A stretch of 64,000 bases of DNA, taken from positions 27,119-91,118 of the forward strand of contig JBCCUK010000014.1 in assembly GCA_039196965.1 (NCBI GenBank), in the 5' to 3' direction. Each line of letters opens with the position of its first letter. Within the stretch, counting starts at the first letter, position 1. The stretch comes from CALLCD01 sp039196965. GTDB taxonomy: Bacteria > Pseudomonadota > Alphaproteobacteria > Caulobacterales > Hyphomonadaceae. This document shows, piece after piece, positions 1 through 8,588 of this stretch. The notes beneath the pieces are model-generated. The model saw only the letters and a program-made list of their open reading frames with translations. It did no database searches and had not been told where the DNA came from. A program made the position numbers and the translations under genes.

Positions 1-243
1 GGCATTTGACTGGGCAAGGGTGCGGCCATCGGGCCAGCGCGCCACCGGCACCTGGCCTACAGGATTGATTCTCAGGAAAGCCTCGCTCCGCGTGTCACCA
101 GTGAGGATATCGATATCGACCCAATCATGGTCGAGCCCGCAATAGTCTGCGGCCCACTTTATCTTCAGACAGTTGCCGCTGATCCGGTCACCATAGAGGG
201 TGAGCTTTGAGATTTCCTGATCCAGCACAGACCGCCCCTTCAT
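1..243 (-). CDS. Glutathione S-transferase, N-terminal part (partial)
   Basis: The visible 81 residues form the thioredoxin-like N-terminal half of a cytosolic glutathione S-transferase; the C-terminal helical domain lies beyond the window edge. Seen directly: a beta strand KLTLYGD, a helix starting with SGNCLKIKWAADYCGL, and the glutathione-site stretch NPVGQVPVARWPDG, whose Val-Pro is the expected cis-proline. The Ser/Cys of SGNC is the plausible catalytic position. The ATG at 241-243 was chosen because it is the first start and lies 18 bases below the end of cysG on the same strand, so the two are probably co-transcribed. The substrate cannot be told. Confidence 0.8.
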   Translation of the reverse strand, partial: MKGRSVLDQEISKLTLYGDRISGNCLKIKWAADYCGLDHDWVDIDILTGDTRSEAFLRINPVGQVPVARWPDGRTLAQSNA

Positions 244-261
244 CTCGTTTTCAGGTTTTGA

Positions 262-1683
262 TCAGGCTGCTTCGTCGGTCGCCTGATGAATGATGGCATC
301 TATCGAAAGCCCTGCAACCTCACCGATGATGAGGAGCGCGGGCGATGAGACGCCATTGCGCGACACAAGCTGGGGCAGTTCGCTTAAGCGGCCGAAGAAG
401 CGGCGTTCGTCTTCGCGGGTCCCGTTCTCGATCACAGCGACGGGGGTCGAAGGTGGGCGGCCAGCCTTGATAAGGTTCTCAGCGATAGTGGCTGCATTGG
501 TCAGCCCCATGAACACAACAAGGGTATGGTTTGCCGCTCCGAGTGACTGCCAGTCGAGCCCCGGCACCTCACCGGATTTCGAATGTCCGGTGACAAATGT
601 CACCGCCTGGGCGTGGTCACGATGGGTGAGAGGCACACCGGCGGACGCCGCACATCCGAGGGCTGAGGAAATACCCGGCACAATATGGGCGTCGACACCT
701 TCCGCCTGAAGCGCTTCCAGCTCTTCGCCGCCGCGCCCGAATATAAAGGGGTCGCCGCCCTTCAACCGGACCACGCGCTTACCTTCGCGGGCGCTCTCTA
801 CCATCAGGTCGTGAATCTTAGGCTGGGGCACTGAGTGGAAATTCTTCTGCTTACCAACGCAAACGCGGTCGGCATCGCGGCGAATAAGATCAATAATGTC
901 TGCGCTGACAAGGCGATCATAATAGACAATGTCGGCCTGCTGCAGGAGACGCAGAGCCTTCAACGTCAGAAGCTCGGGATCGCCTGGCCCGGCCCCAACG
1001 ATATGCACAACGCCGTCAGGCTTATCACCGGCCAGCATATCCTTGGCGGCCTGTAGAGCACCCTCCTCGTCGCCTTCGAGAAACCGCTCGGCCACCTGAC
1101 CATTAAGCGCCGCTTCCCAGAACTGGCGGCGGGCATCGAACTCGTCGAAGGCCTCGTAAACCGCAGGCCGGAGTTCCCGTGCAAACCGGGTCAGCTCGCC
1201 GATCCGTTTCGGCATCAGGGCTTCAAGCTTGGCGCGGACGGACTTAGCAAGCACCGGGGCGGAACCGCCCGTTGCTACAGCAGCAACGATTTCACCCCGA
1301 TCCAGAATGCTCGGCACGATGAAATCACAAAGTTCGGGGTGATCAACGACGTTAATAGGCACACCAAACTGGCGCGCGAGCGTCACGGCTTCTTCAATAC
1401 GGCTATCGACCCGGCAGGCGATGATCGCGAATTTCGCCACATCGAGCACTGGCCCATACTGGTCAAACGGGGTGATGGTGATGCGGCCCGCAAACTCTTC
1501 GGCGAAGCCTTCATCGATCTCATCGCCCACCAGAACGGTAATTCTGGCGGGGGTTTTCACCAAAAGCCGCACCTTGCGACGGGCTTCCTCACCGCCACCA
1601 AAAACGGCAATGTCGGCATCATCCATATTGAAAAAGGTCGGGAACAAGCGCACTTCGGGCGGACTCCAGCTGAAAATCTGCAA
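262..1683 (-). CDS. cysG: Siroheme synthase CysG (multifunctional)
   Basis: Makes siroheme, the cofactor of sulfite and nitrite reductases, from uroporphyrinogen III. The N-terminal half is the precorrin-2 dehydrogenase/ferrochelatase: a Rossmann glycine cluster AVFGGGEEARRK near residue 28 and the ATGGSAPVLAKSVRAKLE stretch near 140. The C-terminal half is the SAM-dependent uroporphyrinogen methyltransferase, with VGAGPGDPELLTLKALRLL near 230 and RLKGGDPFIFGRGGEE near 310. At 473 residues it matches full-length CysG. The first codon of the open frame is TTG at 1683; an in-frame GTG at 1653 preceded by GGAG is an equally good start and would remove 10 residues. A LysR gene diverges upstream and a GST gene follows. 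Confidence 0.95.
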   Translation of the reverse strand: MQIFSWSPPEVRLFPTFFNMDDADIAVFGGGEEARRKVRLLVKTPARITVLVGDEIDEGFAEEFAGRITITPFDQYGPVLDVAKFAIIACRVDSRIEEAVTLARQFGVPINVVDHPELCDFIVPSILDRGEIVAAVATGGSAPVLAKSVRAKLEALMPKRIGELTRFARELRPAVYEAFDEFDARRQFWEAALNGQVAERFLEGDEEGALQAAKDMLAGDKPDGVVHIVGAGPGDPELLTLKALRLLQQADIVYYDRLVSADIIDLIRRDADRVCVGKQKNFHSVPQPKIHDLMVESAREGKRVVRLKGGDPFIFGRGGEELEALQAEGVDAHIVPGISSALGCAASAGVPLTHRDHAQAVTFVTGHSKSGEVPGLDWQSLGAANHTLVVFMGLTNAATIAENLIKAGRPPSTPVAVIENGTREDERRFFGRLSELPQLVSRNGVSSPALLIIGEVAGLSIDAIIHQATDEAA

Positions 1684-1764
1684 TTGCCTGACTTAAATTG
1701 ATCGTTGACGTCAATGCCTCAAGGCGTGATGTCTAAGTCTATCGTTTAGAGAAACTATAGAGCC

Positions 1765-2697
1765 ATGACTGAGCCGACCGATCGCCTGCCACCCCTGAAT
1801 GCCCTCCGTGCCTTCGAAGCGGCGGCAAGACGGCTGTCGTTTACCAAGGCGGCCGAGGAATTGAACGTGACCCCCGGCGCGATTAGCCAGCAGATACGCC
1901 AGTTGGAAGATTATGCCGGTGCGCCCCTGTTCAAGCGGACAGGACGATCCGTACTACTGACCGACAGCGCCCAGGCCACCCTGCCCCTTGTTCGCGAAGC
2001 ATTCGACCAGATCGCGGAAGCCGGACGGGTCATGCAGGCTCCAGCGCGGCGCGGCCGGGTGATGGTCTCGTCGGCACCCTCATTCGCCGCAAAGTGGCTG
2101 GCCCCGCGCCTGGAGAACTTTCATAGAAGCCATGAGGGCATCGAAGCCTGGGTGTCAGCCGATATGGGCCTAACCGATTTCAACACGGCTGACGCCGACA
2201 TCGCGATCCGCTATGGCCGGGGGCAATATGATGGCTTGAAAAGCGAGTTATTGCTTGATGAGACCGTGCTACCGGTGTGCTCACCGGCGCTGCTCGAGGG
2301 CGAGCACGGTATTCGCAAGCCGGGCGATCTTGCCCACCATACGCTTCTTCATGATGAGAGCGCGGAGAACGATCCTTCCTGCCCGGACTGGCCGAGTTGG
2401 TTGGCCGCGCGCAATGTGCTGGGGGTCCAGTCCCGCCGCGGCCCGCGATTTAACCAGGCTGTGCTGGTCATTGAAGCGGCGATTTCCGGACAAGGCGTCG
2501 CTCTCGCAAAACGGGCCGTGGCGGCGGCCGATCTTGCCGCTGGCAGGCTCGTCGCGCCATTTGCCGACGGGTCAACCTCTATCGATTTTGGATACTGGCT
2601 CGTCTGGCCAAAGGGCCGCCACCTGACGACCGATGTGCGCGCTTTCATCAAATGGGTGAAAGCCGAGGCGGCAACGAGCGAAGTGGTAGGTGTTTAA
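1765..2697 (+). CDS. LysR family transcriptional regulator (GcvA-like)
   Basis: A 310-residue LysR regulator. The winged helix-turn-helix occupies about residues 10-68, with the recognition region LSFTKAAEELNVTPGAISQQ followed by the linker helix; the rest is the two-lobed substrate-binding domain. The N-terminal RLPPLNALRAFEAAAR is typical of the GcvA/TrpI subgroup. It is transcribed divergently from cysG with 81 bases between starts, the usual LysR arrangement for a regulator controlling its neighbour, so control of cysG or of sulfur assimilation is a reasonable inference. The effector is unknown. Confidence 0.92.
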   Translation: MTEPTDRLPPLNALRAFEAAARRLSFTKAAEELNVTPGAISQQIRQLEDYAGAPLFKRTGRSVLLTDSAQATLPLVREAFDQIAEAGRVMQAPARRGRVMVSSAPSFAAKWLAPRLENFHRSHEGIEAWVSADMGLTDFNTADADIAIRYGRGQYDGLKSELLLDETVLPVCSPALLEGEHGIRKPGDLAHHTLLHDESAENDPSCPDWPSWLAARNVLGVQSRRGPRFNQAVLVIEAAISGQGVALAKRAVAAADLAAGRLVAPFADGSTSIDFGYWLVWPKGRHLTTDVRAFIKWVKAEAATSEVVGV

Positions 2698-2948
2698 TCC
2701 GGCTAACAGACTACCCCGAAGGAGGGGGCATTTGAAATGTGCTGAATTCGATCTGATGATCTCAGCTGCGGTAAGTCAGATCATTCTGATTTCGCGTGGG
2801 CACCGTGTTCAATCGCCCCAACTGGCCTCAACAATCAGCTTTCTTGTGCAAGCTAAGGCCATAATTGGCCTCGCAATCGCCTCTAAGTTTCACGCAAATT
2901 CGCCCGATTTTGAGCGCTCCATACTTTGAAAGCATGGAGAAAAGTGAA

Positions 2949-3506
2949 ATGAGCACGCGCCGTTCGAACTATATCGCATTGTTGACAGCCGCCCTGTTTC
3001 TCGTGAGCGGCCTTGTGGCGGCGCAAAGTCAGGAAGCGAGCCGGTCCGAACCGATCCAGATGACAGAAAACACGATCCGGTTTCCGGGGTTCATTGCCTT
3101 TTCCGAACGGACCATGGCCTACCGGGCCGACCGCCTCATCAATCTGGATGTTTTCAACCAGATGGCATCGGAGCGGAGCACGATCATTCTCGATACGAGG
3201 AGCGTCGCGGCGTTCAATGAGGGCCATCTTGAGGGTGCCGTGAACCTCACCTTTGCCGATTTCACCGAAGACAAGCTCGCCGAGGTGATCCCGGACCGCA
3301 CCACGCGGATCCTGATCTATTGCAACAATAACTTCGTTGACGATGTTGAGCCCGTGCCAGCGAAATCACCGCAGCTCGCCTTGAACATCCCGACCTTCGT
3401 GAACCTGTTCGGGTACGGCTATATGAACGTGTACGAACTTGGCGAACTGGTAAGCCTCGACGATGAACGGCTGAGCTGGACCCAAGGCCCCGAAGCGATT
3501 TCGTGA
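2949..3506 (+). CDS. Secreted rhodanese-like domain protein
   Basis: A 185-residue protein with an N-terminal hydrophobic segment (IALLTAALFLVSGLVAAQ) that reads as a signal peptide, so it acts in the periplasm. The body is one rhodanese domain: IILDTRSVAAFNEGHLEGA is the conserved D-T-R..H-x-x-G-A block, and ILIYCNNNF carries the predicted catalytic Cys. The segment after the Cys is longer than usual before the end of the domain. The ATG at 2949 was preferred over earlier frames because GGAGAAAAG lies just upstream and it puts the signal peptide at the N terminus. Likely role: periplasmic sulfur transfer or a non-catalytic sulfur-binding function. Confidence 0.85.
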   Translation: MSTRRSNYIALLTAALFLVSGLVAAQSQEASRSEPIQMTENTIRFPGFIAFSERTMAYRADRLINLDVFNQMASERSTIILDTRSVAAFNEGHLEGAVNLTFADFTEDKLAEVIPDRTTRILIYCNNNFVDDVEPVPAKSPQLALNIPTFVNLFGYGYMNVYELGELVSLDDERLSWTQGPEAIS

Positions 3507-3732
3507 CGGGGTGAGTGCGGGGAATGCAGAGATAAGGCGATAAGAAAGCCTATATCGGCGTCGCAATCACGCGCCGCATCACCGACGCCCGCATATTCAA
3601 TCACATAAGCAAAAACCGCCCAAAGACGGCTTTCCAGAGAATCACTTTTGGCATCCGTATGGACCCTTATTGATGGCCTGGTCCGATGCGTTGATGGTCC
3701 CAGTTCGGTTTATCAGATTGGAGACTTCGTCG

Positions 3733-4125
3733 ATGCCCGACAATCACGGAAAAGTCGTTTGGTCGGAACTCAATACGCGCGATCCGGTGGCTGCAGCCGC
3801 CTTTTTCGAGACTGTTTTAGGGGTATCGAGCGTAGAGACCCATACTCAGAATGGCAGCATCTACAGAACCCTGAAAAAGGGTGACGAGATGGTCGCCGGC
3901 ATTCTCGACATTTCCGGGCCGGAATTTGCGGGCGCACCGGCGAGCTGGTTGACTTATCTCGGATGCGATGACGTCGATGCGGCATGCGAAGCGGTGAAAT
4001 CTGCCGGCGGTATGGTAATGAGCGCGCCGTTCGACATTCCGTTCGTCGGCCGCGTCGCTGTCATCAAGGACCCAACAGACCCTGTTGTGGCTTTAATGAC
4101 GCCAGCTGCCGGTGGCCAATCTTGA
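3733..4125 (+). CDS. VOC family (glyoxalase/bleomycin-resistance fold) protein
   Basis: A 130-residue vicinal-oxygen-chelate protein. It opens with MPDNHGKVVWSELNTRDP, the first beta strand typical of small VOC proteins, followed by the helix AAAAFFETVLG. The second half (WLTYLGCDDVDAACEAVKSA, then PFVGRVAVIKDPTDPVVAL) gives the second beta-alpha-beta module and the final strand pair. The canonical metal-binding Glu is not evident in the last strand (VVALM), so the enzymatic role is uncertain. Frames open further upstream, but this ATG gives the family N terminus. Function not assigned. Confidence 0.85.
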   Translation: MPDNHGKVVWSELNTRDPVAAAAFFETVLGVSSVETHTQNGSIYRTLKKGDEMVAGILDISGPEFAGAPASWLTYLGCDDVDAACEAVKSAGGMVMSAPFDIPFVGRVAVIKDPTDPVVALMTPAAGGQS

Positions 4126-4272
4126 GTACGGATATGTTTGGACTGATCACCACCGAGGAGCCTTCGACCCCGGAATCCCATAATCTGAAAACACTGTCCG
4201 CCATCTTGTCATAGCGTGGATTTGCGGACATGAGCAGTTGCAAGTGAATCGCAATTGAGCAAGGCTATTGCC

Positions 4273-5088
4273 ATGACAACATCGACAAGCGCCGCGCCGG
4301 CGAAGAAAGTGAACCCGAACGCACCGACCCCGCAGAAGGTCGTTTCGGTCCACCACTATACCGACCGGCTCTTCAAGTTCCGCCTGGAGCGGCCACCGGC
4401 GTTTCGGTTCCGCTCGGGCGAGTTCGTTATGATCGGCCTATTGAAAGACGATGGGCGGCCGCTCCTAAGGGCCTATTCCATCGCCTCTCCCGCCTGGGAT
4501 GAGGAAGTGGAGTTCTACTCGATCAAGGTTCAAGACGGACCGTTGACCTCACGGCTGCAGAATATCAAGCCGGGCGACGAAGTGCTGCTCGGCAAGAAGC
4601 CGACGGGCACGCTGGTGCTGGATGCGCTGGTGGGTGGTGAGCGGCTCTACCTGTTTTCGACCGGCACAGGCTTTGCCCCCTTTGCCAGCCTGATCCGCGA
4701 ACCGGAAACTTATCAGCGGTTCAAGCAGGTGATCGTGACTCATACCTGCCGCGATGTGGCGGAACTAGATTATGGCTTCGAGACAGTGGAAGCGGCTAAG
4801 AATGATCCGCTGGTGGGCGAGCAGGCATCGAAACAGCTTGTGCACTTCACATCCTGTACCAGAGAAGACCATCCACAGATGGGACGGATCACAACGCTTA
4901 TAGATACAGGAGAGCTGTTTCAAAAGCTGGGTGTTCCGCCCCTTAATCCCGAAACCGACCGGGCGATGATTTGCGGTTCGCAGGAAATGCTGAACGACAC
5001 AAAGCAGCGCATGCTGGATGCGGGTCTGGTCGAAGGCTCGAATGCGGCACCGGCCCAGTTCGTGATCGAAAAGGCATTTGCCGGGTAA
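4273..5088 (+). CDS. fpr: Ferredoxin-NADP reductase
   Basis: FAD-dependent reductase exchanging electrons between NADPH and ferredoxin or flavodoxin. Seen: the FAD-binding RAYSIASP motif near residue 65, a phosphate-binding GKKPTGTL loop, the NADP domain motif STGTGFAPFASLIREPETY, and a C terminus ending VIEKAFAG as in bacterial FPRs. The 271-residue length fits the family. The ATG at 4273 was chosen over the in-frame TTG at 4255 because AAGG lies at suitable spacing before it. The next gene starts inside its stop codon (TAATG), so translation is coupled. It may supply electrons for oxidative-stress repair or for sulfite reductase; that is inference. Confidence 0.93.
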   Translation: MTTSTSAAPAKKVNPNAPTPQKVVSVHHYTDRLFKFRLERPPAFRFRSGEFVMIGLLKDDGRPLLRAYSIASPAWDEEVEFYSIKVQDGPLTSRLQNIKPGDEVLLGKKPTGTLVLDALVGGERLYLFSTGTGFAPFASLIREPETYQRFKQVIVTHTCRDVAELDYGFETVEAAKNDPLVGEQASKQLVHFTSCTREDHPQMGRITTLIDTGELFQKLGVPPLNPETDRAMICGSQEMLNDTKQRMLDAGLVEGSNAAPAQFVIEKAFAG

Positions 5089-5552
5089 TGCCCAGCGTGC
5101 GTGATTTTCGGCCAGGTGACGAGGCGGCCTTTCGCGACCTGAACCTGGCCTGGATTGAGAAATATTTCGGCATCGAAGCAGAAGACCGAGCCCAGCTGGA
5201 GCGGCTTGATGACAGCGTATTTGCCAAGTGTGGCCGCGTTCTGCTGGCCGAGGACAAGGGTGAGGTGGTCGGAACGGTTGCGCTCATCCCGATGGATGAA
5301 GGCTGTGTCGAACTGGCGAAAATGAGCGCGCGGGAAGATCTGCGCGGGCACGGTATCGGTAGCGCGCTGATGGACGCTGCCATTGCGGCAGCCGGGGAGA
5401 TGGGGGCTGACCGCATCTGGATCGAAACCAATGACACATTATCGGCCGCGCTGAGCCTTTATCGCAGCGCCGGTTTTGAAGTGCTGGACCGGCAGGACTG
5501 GCACGCGACCCCCTACTCCCGTTGCAACGTCCAAATGCTAAAGCGCTTGTGA
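5088..5552 (+). CDS. GNAT family N-acetyltransferase
   Basis: A 154-residue GNAT acetyltransferase using acetyl-CoA. The hallmark acetyl-CoA pyrophosphate loop is visible as MSAREDLRGHGIGSALMDAA (R-x-x-G-x-G/A), followed by IWIETNDTLSAALSLYRSAGF, the usual motif B with the conserved Tyr before AGF. The ATG at 5088 overlaps the fpr stop codon, which fixes the start and suggests co-transcription with fpr. The acceptor substrate cannot be predicted. Confidence 0.9.
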   Translation: MPSVRDFRPGDEAAFRDLNLAWIEKYFGIEAEDRAQLERLDDSVFAKCGRVLLAEDKGEVVGTVALIPMDEGCVELAKMSAREDLRGHGIGSALMDAAIAAAGEMGADRIWIETNDTLSAALSLYRSAGFEVLDRQDWHATPYSRCNVQMLKRL

Positions 5553-5599
5553 CACTGCTACCCGTTTCCTTCGTCTAGATAAGGACCTAAATACGTTGC

Positions 5600-5938
5600 A
5601 TGGCAGACGATTTCTCCCCGCGACGACATACAAGCGAAACCGCTCAGACCATGGCGGATGTCCGCCAAGAGATAGACCGGCTGGACCGGGAGCTGGTGAC
5701 GCTTCTGGTCGAGCGACAGTCCTTCATGGACGCAGCAGCACGTATCAAGGGTTCCCGCGCTGCGGTGCATGACCGGGCGCGGATAGAGGATGTGGTGACG
5801 AAAGTCCTCGCCAGCGCGAAGGCGGCCGGGCTCTCAACCGCAATTGCAGAGCCGGTTTGGCGCACCCTGATTGACAGGTGTATTGCCTATGAATTCCGAT
5901 CCTATGACGATATGAAACGGCCCGACGACGATAGCTGA
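5600..5938 (+). CDS. Chorismate mutase, AroQ type
   Basis: A 112-residue stand-alone chorismate mutase, converting chorismate to prephenate for Phe/Tyr synthesis. The AroQ all-helical domain spans about residues 18-100: VRQEIDRLDRELVTLLVERQ (helix 1 with the conserved I-D-x-x-D and Arg), KGSRAAVHDRARIEDVV (the loop with conserved Arg residues), and EPVWRTLIDRCIAYEF (helix 3). The last 37 bases overlap the end of a convergent HPt gene, so both reading frames share this DNA. No transit sequence, hence cytosolic. Confidence 0.9.
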   Translation: MADDFSPRRHTSETAQTMADVRQEIDRLDRELVTLLVERQSFMDAAARIKGSRAAVHDRARIEDVVTKVLASAKAAGLSTAIAEPVWRTLIDRCIAYEFRSYDDMKRPDDDS

Positions 5939-6297
5939 TGAGCGAGATGGGCGGCGGCTTCGAGCGCCGGACCAATCTCATCTTTTACAGCAGACAGAGC
6001 GACACCGGCCTCAGCGTCCGACACTTGCCGATCTTCCCGGCCGAGAGTTTCAGCAGATTTACAAGCCTCGGACAGACGCATGGCTCCCACTGAGAGGGCA
6101 GATCCTTTCAGGGAATGAGCCGCATCCGCCCACTGCCGCTGGGGCATCGACGCCGTGAGCATACGTGACCAGATTTCCGTCTGCTGCCGGAAGATATCTA
6201 TCACTTCCATGGCAAGCCCAGTGTCGCCTCCGGTCATTGCCGAAAGGTGATCTGCATCAAGCACCGGTGGTGACGGTTGATGATCGATTTCGCTCAT
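5902..6297 (-). CDS. HPt (histidine phosphotransfer) domain protein
   Basis: A 131-residue protein consisting essentially of one HPt domain, which relays phosphoryl groups between hybrid kinases and response regulators. The phospho-accepting His is His61 in AAHSLKGSALSVGA, the exact H-x-x-K-G-S/A signature. The sequence before it (DTGLAMEVIDIFRQQTEIW) is the preceding helix and the rest completes the four-helix bundle. The ATG at 6297 follows GGAAG. Its 3' end overlaps the convergent chorismate mutase gene by 37 bases. No kinase or regulator is adjacent, so the partner is unknown. Confidence 0.88.
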   Translation of the reverse strand: MSEIDHQPSPPVLDADHLSAMTGGDTGLAMEVIDIFRQQTEIWSRMLTASMPQRQWADAAHSLKGSALSVGAMRLSEACKSAETLGREDRQVSDAEAGVALSAVKDEIGPALEAAAHLAHQLSSSGRFISS

Positions 6298-6638
6298 AGA
6301 CAGACTTCCCCCGTAATTCTGACCAATAATCAACCCTAAGCAAGGCCAAATCCGCTGTAGAAGAATTGCAGATACGGGAGTTTTGGACTATGAGTTGGAG
6401 AAGTTAGAGTTGTGGATCGATCCAATGTTAAGTCTCCTGATCAACTTCCGAAATGCAGTCTTTGCAATTGTGCTGGCCTGGCTAGGCATGGAATTGATGC
6501 AGCCGGATCGCGGGAAGGACACGCCGCAGGATCCCGCTCAACCAGAGCAATCCCTGCTTCGCTGATAGGCAGCAGATACTGGGTGAGGCTGCAAAACGCC
6601 TATGCCACCCGGGATATATGCTGTGATATGGATGCAAC
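6298..6638. other. 341-base intergenic region, upstream of the coiled-coil protein
   Basis: This stretch lies between the divergent HPt gene and the plus-strand coiled-coil gene, so it should hold promoters for both. The only coding suggestion is a weak plus-strand frame, ATG at 6425 to stop at 6565 (46 residues), containing one hydrophobic segment (LSLLINFRNAVFAIVLAWLG) and a charged tail. It has no convincing ribosome binding site, so I do not call it a gene. No clear terminator or operator is visible. Confidence 0.4.
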
Positions 6639-8522
6639 ATGACACAGCGCGATATGAGCAGACCAACGACGACCGAAAGCTCGGCAGAGGACTTCGAAAA
6701 GCTCAATAAAACAGGCCAATGGCTCGGATGGGCAGGGTTTGTCTGCGCGCTTCTCTGGTGGGGCGGGGTTGCAGGCATACTTGTCGGGCTTTTCGGCGTG
6801 GAACAGTTGTTACAGCAGTCCACCGGTATTCTCATTGCCGCTGGAGCTCTGATCCTGCTACCCGGTCTGATGATGACGCTGGCAGGCCTGATGGCGCGCC
6901 AGAATCGCCGTGCGACAGAAGCCAATGTGCTGGTTATGCGCGCGGCCGAAACGCTGCTCTCACCGGCACAAATTGCTGGAACAGACATACAAAAACTGGC
7001 GGCGACCACAAAGGCCTACACCGACGCGATCAACCAGACCGCAAGCGATACACTGTCTGCGCTGAAAGCGGCGGCAGATGTTCTGGAAAACGAGCGGCTG
7101 CGGGTGGAATCGGTTTCCTATGCGATGTCGGACAATGCGCGGGATCTGACGGTTCGTCTGAAAGAGGAGCGGCATGCGATTGAGAGCATTGCCAAATCGC
7201 TCGATTTGCAGACCCGAAGCATGTCTGACGCTATCCCACGCCAAGCGGCCGCAATTGCAAAGGCGGCCCAAGAAGCTAGCGAAGAGATCGCCGATGCGGA
7301 TCTCGGCCTCGAAAAGCAGCTGCGGCAGCTGAAACATGCAGGCAGCACCCTCGCCGTCAGGCTGACGGACCTCGAGACCATCGCGAAGGATGCATCAAGC
7401 CGAACAGAAGTGCTGAACCAGTCTCTCGGCCGGGTTGAGGCAAAACTTGGCGAGTCGCAGAAGACCATCGAAATGGCAGAGCGCGCGAGTTCGATGGCCG
7501 TGGACGCCGCATCGGGGGCTGGGAATGCTCTGCGCGACGCCGTGTCGGCAGCACTCGACAGCGCACGGGAAGCCAATCTGGAGATTACCCAGACGACCCG
7601 GAAAGTGCATGAAGATGCGGCGCGCACCCTGGCAGATCTGAGACAGGCAAGCGTTGAAGCCGGTGCTGCGGCGGAAGATACAGGCAAAGCGCTGAGGGCG
7701 ACACTGAATGCACAGCACACGGCATCGCCCGCGCCCCAAAGTCAGGCACCGCGATCTCAGGAACAGCCGACACAAGCGCCAAAAGACACCCCTCTGAACG
7801 GAGCATCTGGCAGACCGGCCGACCATGGCAGCTTGCGCGGACGAACCGACATGAATGGCGCGTCTCCTGCCTTTGAGAAAGAGAGCAGCCGGGAGCCCGA
7901 ACAGCCATTGCGGCCCCAGAGCCGGGAAAATCCATTGCCGTCACCGAGCGCTCCTACAGCAAGCGATGAGGATCTGTTTGACTTAGAGGAAGCAGCAGCG
8001 CCAGTGATCAGAACTCAAGAGCCAATAAAGCCGAATGACCATTCGGCTCCGGATCTGAACGGAGTTGGAGCGAATGGCCATGATAGCACAGAATGGCGGG
8101 ATATTATCGCTGACCTCGCCGATGATGAGGCAAAGCAGGGCGACGTGCCGAGGACCGAAGCCCCCCTCGCCAGGGACACCACGGCTGATACATTAATCGA
8201 TCGCCTCGAGTCGTCGGGCATTCCGTTGCCCAAAACCTTCAAACCGAGAGACAAAAAGCGCATCGCCGCGGCGGCCCGCAAGGATGAAAAGGCCCGGCGC
8301 GCAGCCATCCGCCAAGCGGCCGGAAATGAGGTAGACCGCGTCGCGCTGAGACTTCGTAAGGATGCGGATCTATTAAGGCTTGCCCAGCACTTCATCATGG
8401 CTGAAGAGCCTGACGCACTTCTCGCCTTGGACAAGACAAGCCATTCCAAGCGGCCTGCTTCTCCTCGCCTCTCAGCCTATCTCCTGGTGGACGCTGCCCT
8501 CGAGAATATCAGCGCGCCTTGA
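6639..8522 (+). CDS. Two-TM coiled-coil membrane protein, possibly TipN-like
   Basis: A 627-residue protein I cannot name with certainty. Residues about 27-54 and 64-86 are two hydrophobic helices with a short loop. Residues about 95-365 are Ala/Glu/Arg/Lys-rich with heptad character, a long predicted coiled coil. Residues about 365-500 are Pro/Gln/Ser-rich and acidic, a flexible linker with DEDLFDLEEAAAP. Residues about 510-627 form a compact basic helical C-terminal domain (RKDADLLRLAQHFIMAEEPD and LSAYLLVDAALE). Two N-terminal TM helices plus a long cytoplasmic coiled coil is the architecture of the Caulobacter polarity factor TipN, though this protein is shorter; the link is inference from architecture and the presence of gcrA nearby. 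It is convergent with tolB. Confidence 0.75.
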   Translation: MTQRDMSRPTTTESSAEDFEKLNKTGQWLGWAGFVCALLWWGGVAGILVGLFGVEQLLQQSTGILIAAGALILLPGLMMTLAGLMARQNRRATEANVLVMRAAETLLSPAQIAGTDIQKLAATTKAYTDAINQTASDTLSALKAAADVLENERLRVESVSYAMSDNARDLTVRLKEERHAIESIAKSLDLQTRSMSDAIPRQAAAIAKAAQEASEEIADADLGLEKQLRQLKHAGSTLAVRLTDLETIAKDASSRTEVLNQSLGRVEAKLGESQKTIEMAERASSMAVDAASGAGNALRDAVSAALDSAREANLEITQTTRKVHEDAARTLADLRQASVEAGAAAEDTGKALRATLNAQHTASPAPQSQAPRSQEQPTQAPKDTPLNGASGRPADHGSLRGRTDMNGASPAFEKESSREPEQPLRPQSRENPLPSPSAPTASDEDLFDLEEAAAPVIRTQEPIKPNDHSAPDLNGVGANGHDSTEWRDIIADLADDEAKQGDVPRTEAPLARDTTADTLIDRLESSGIPLPKTFKPRDKKRIAAAARKDEKARRAAIRQAAGNEVDRVALRLRKDADLLRLAQHFIMAEEPDALLALDKTSHSKRPASPRLSAYLLVDAALENISAP

Positions 8523-8540
8523 TCAGTAGCGATGGAAACA

Positions 8541-8570
8541 CCGCTTAAGGCAGACTTGCGGCCTTAGCGG
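8541..8570. terminator. Stem-loop between convergent genes
   Basis: An inverted repeat with arms CCGCTTAAGGC (8541-8551) and GCCTTAGCGG (8561-8570) pairs over ten positions with one bulged T and a nine-base loop. It sits between the stop of the coiled-coil gene and the stop of tolB. No strong T-run follows on either strand, so it may be a weak bidirectional terminator or an mRNA-stabilising hairpin. Confidence 0.5.
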
Positions 8571-8588
8571 AGAAGCTCCGCCATTAAA

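Noticed and set aside
6425..6565. 46-codon ORF with one hydrophobic segment
   Set aside because: No convincing ribosome binding site and no recognised family; kept only as a remark in the intergenic entry.
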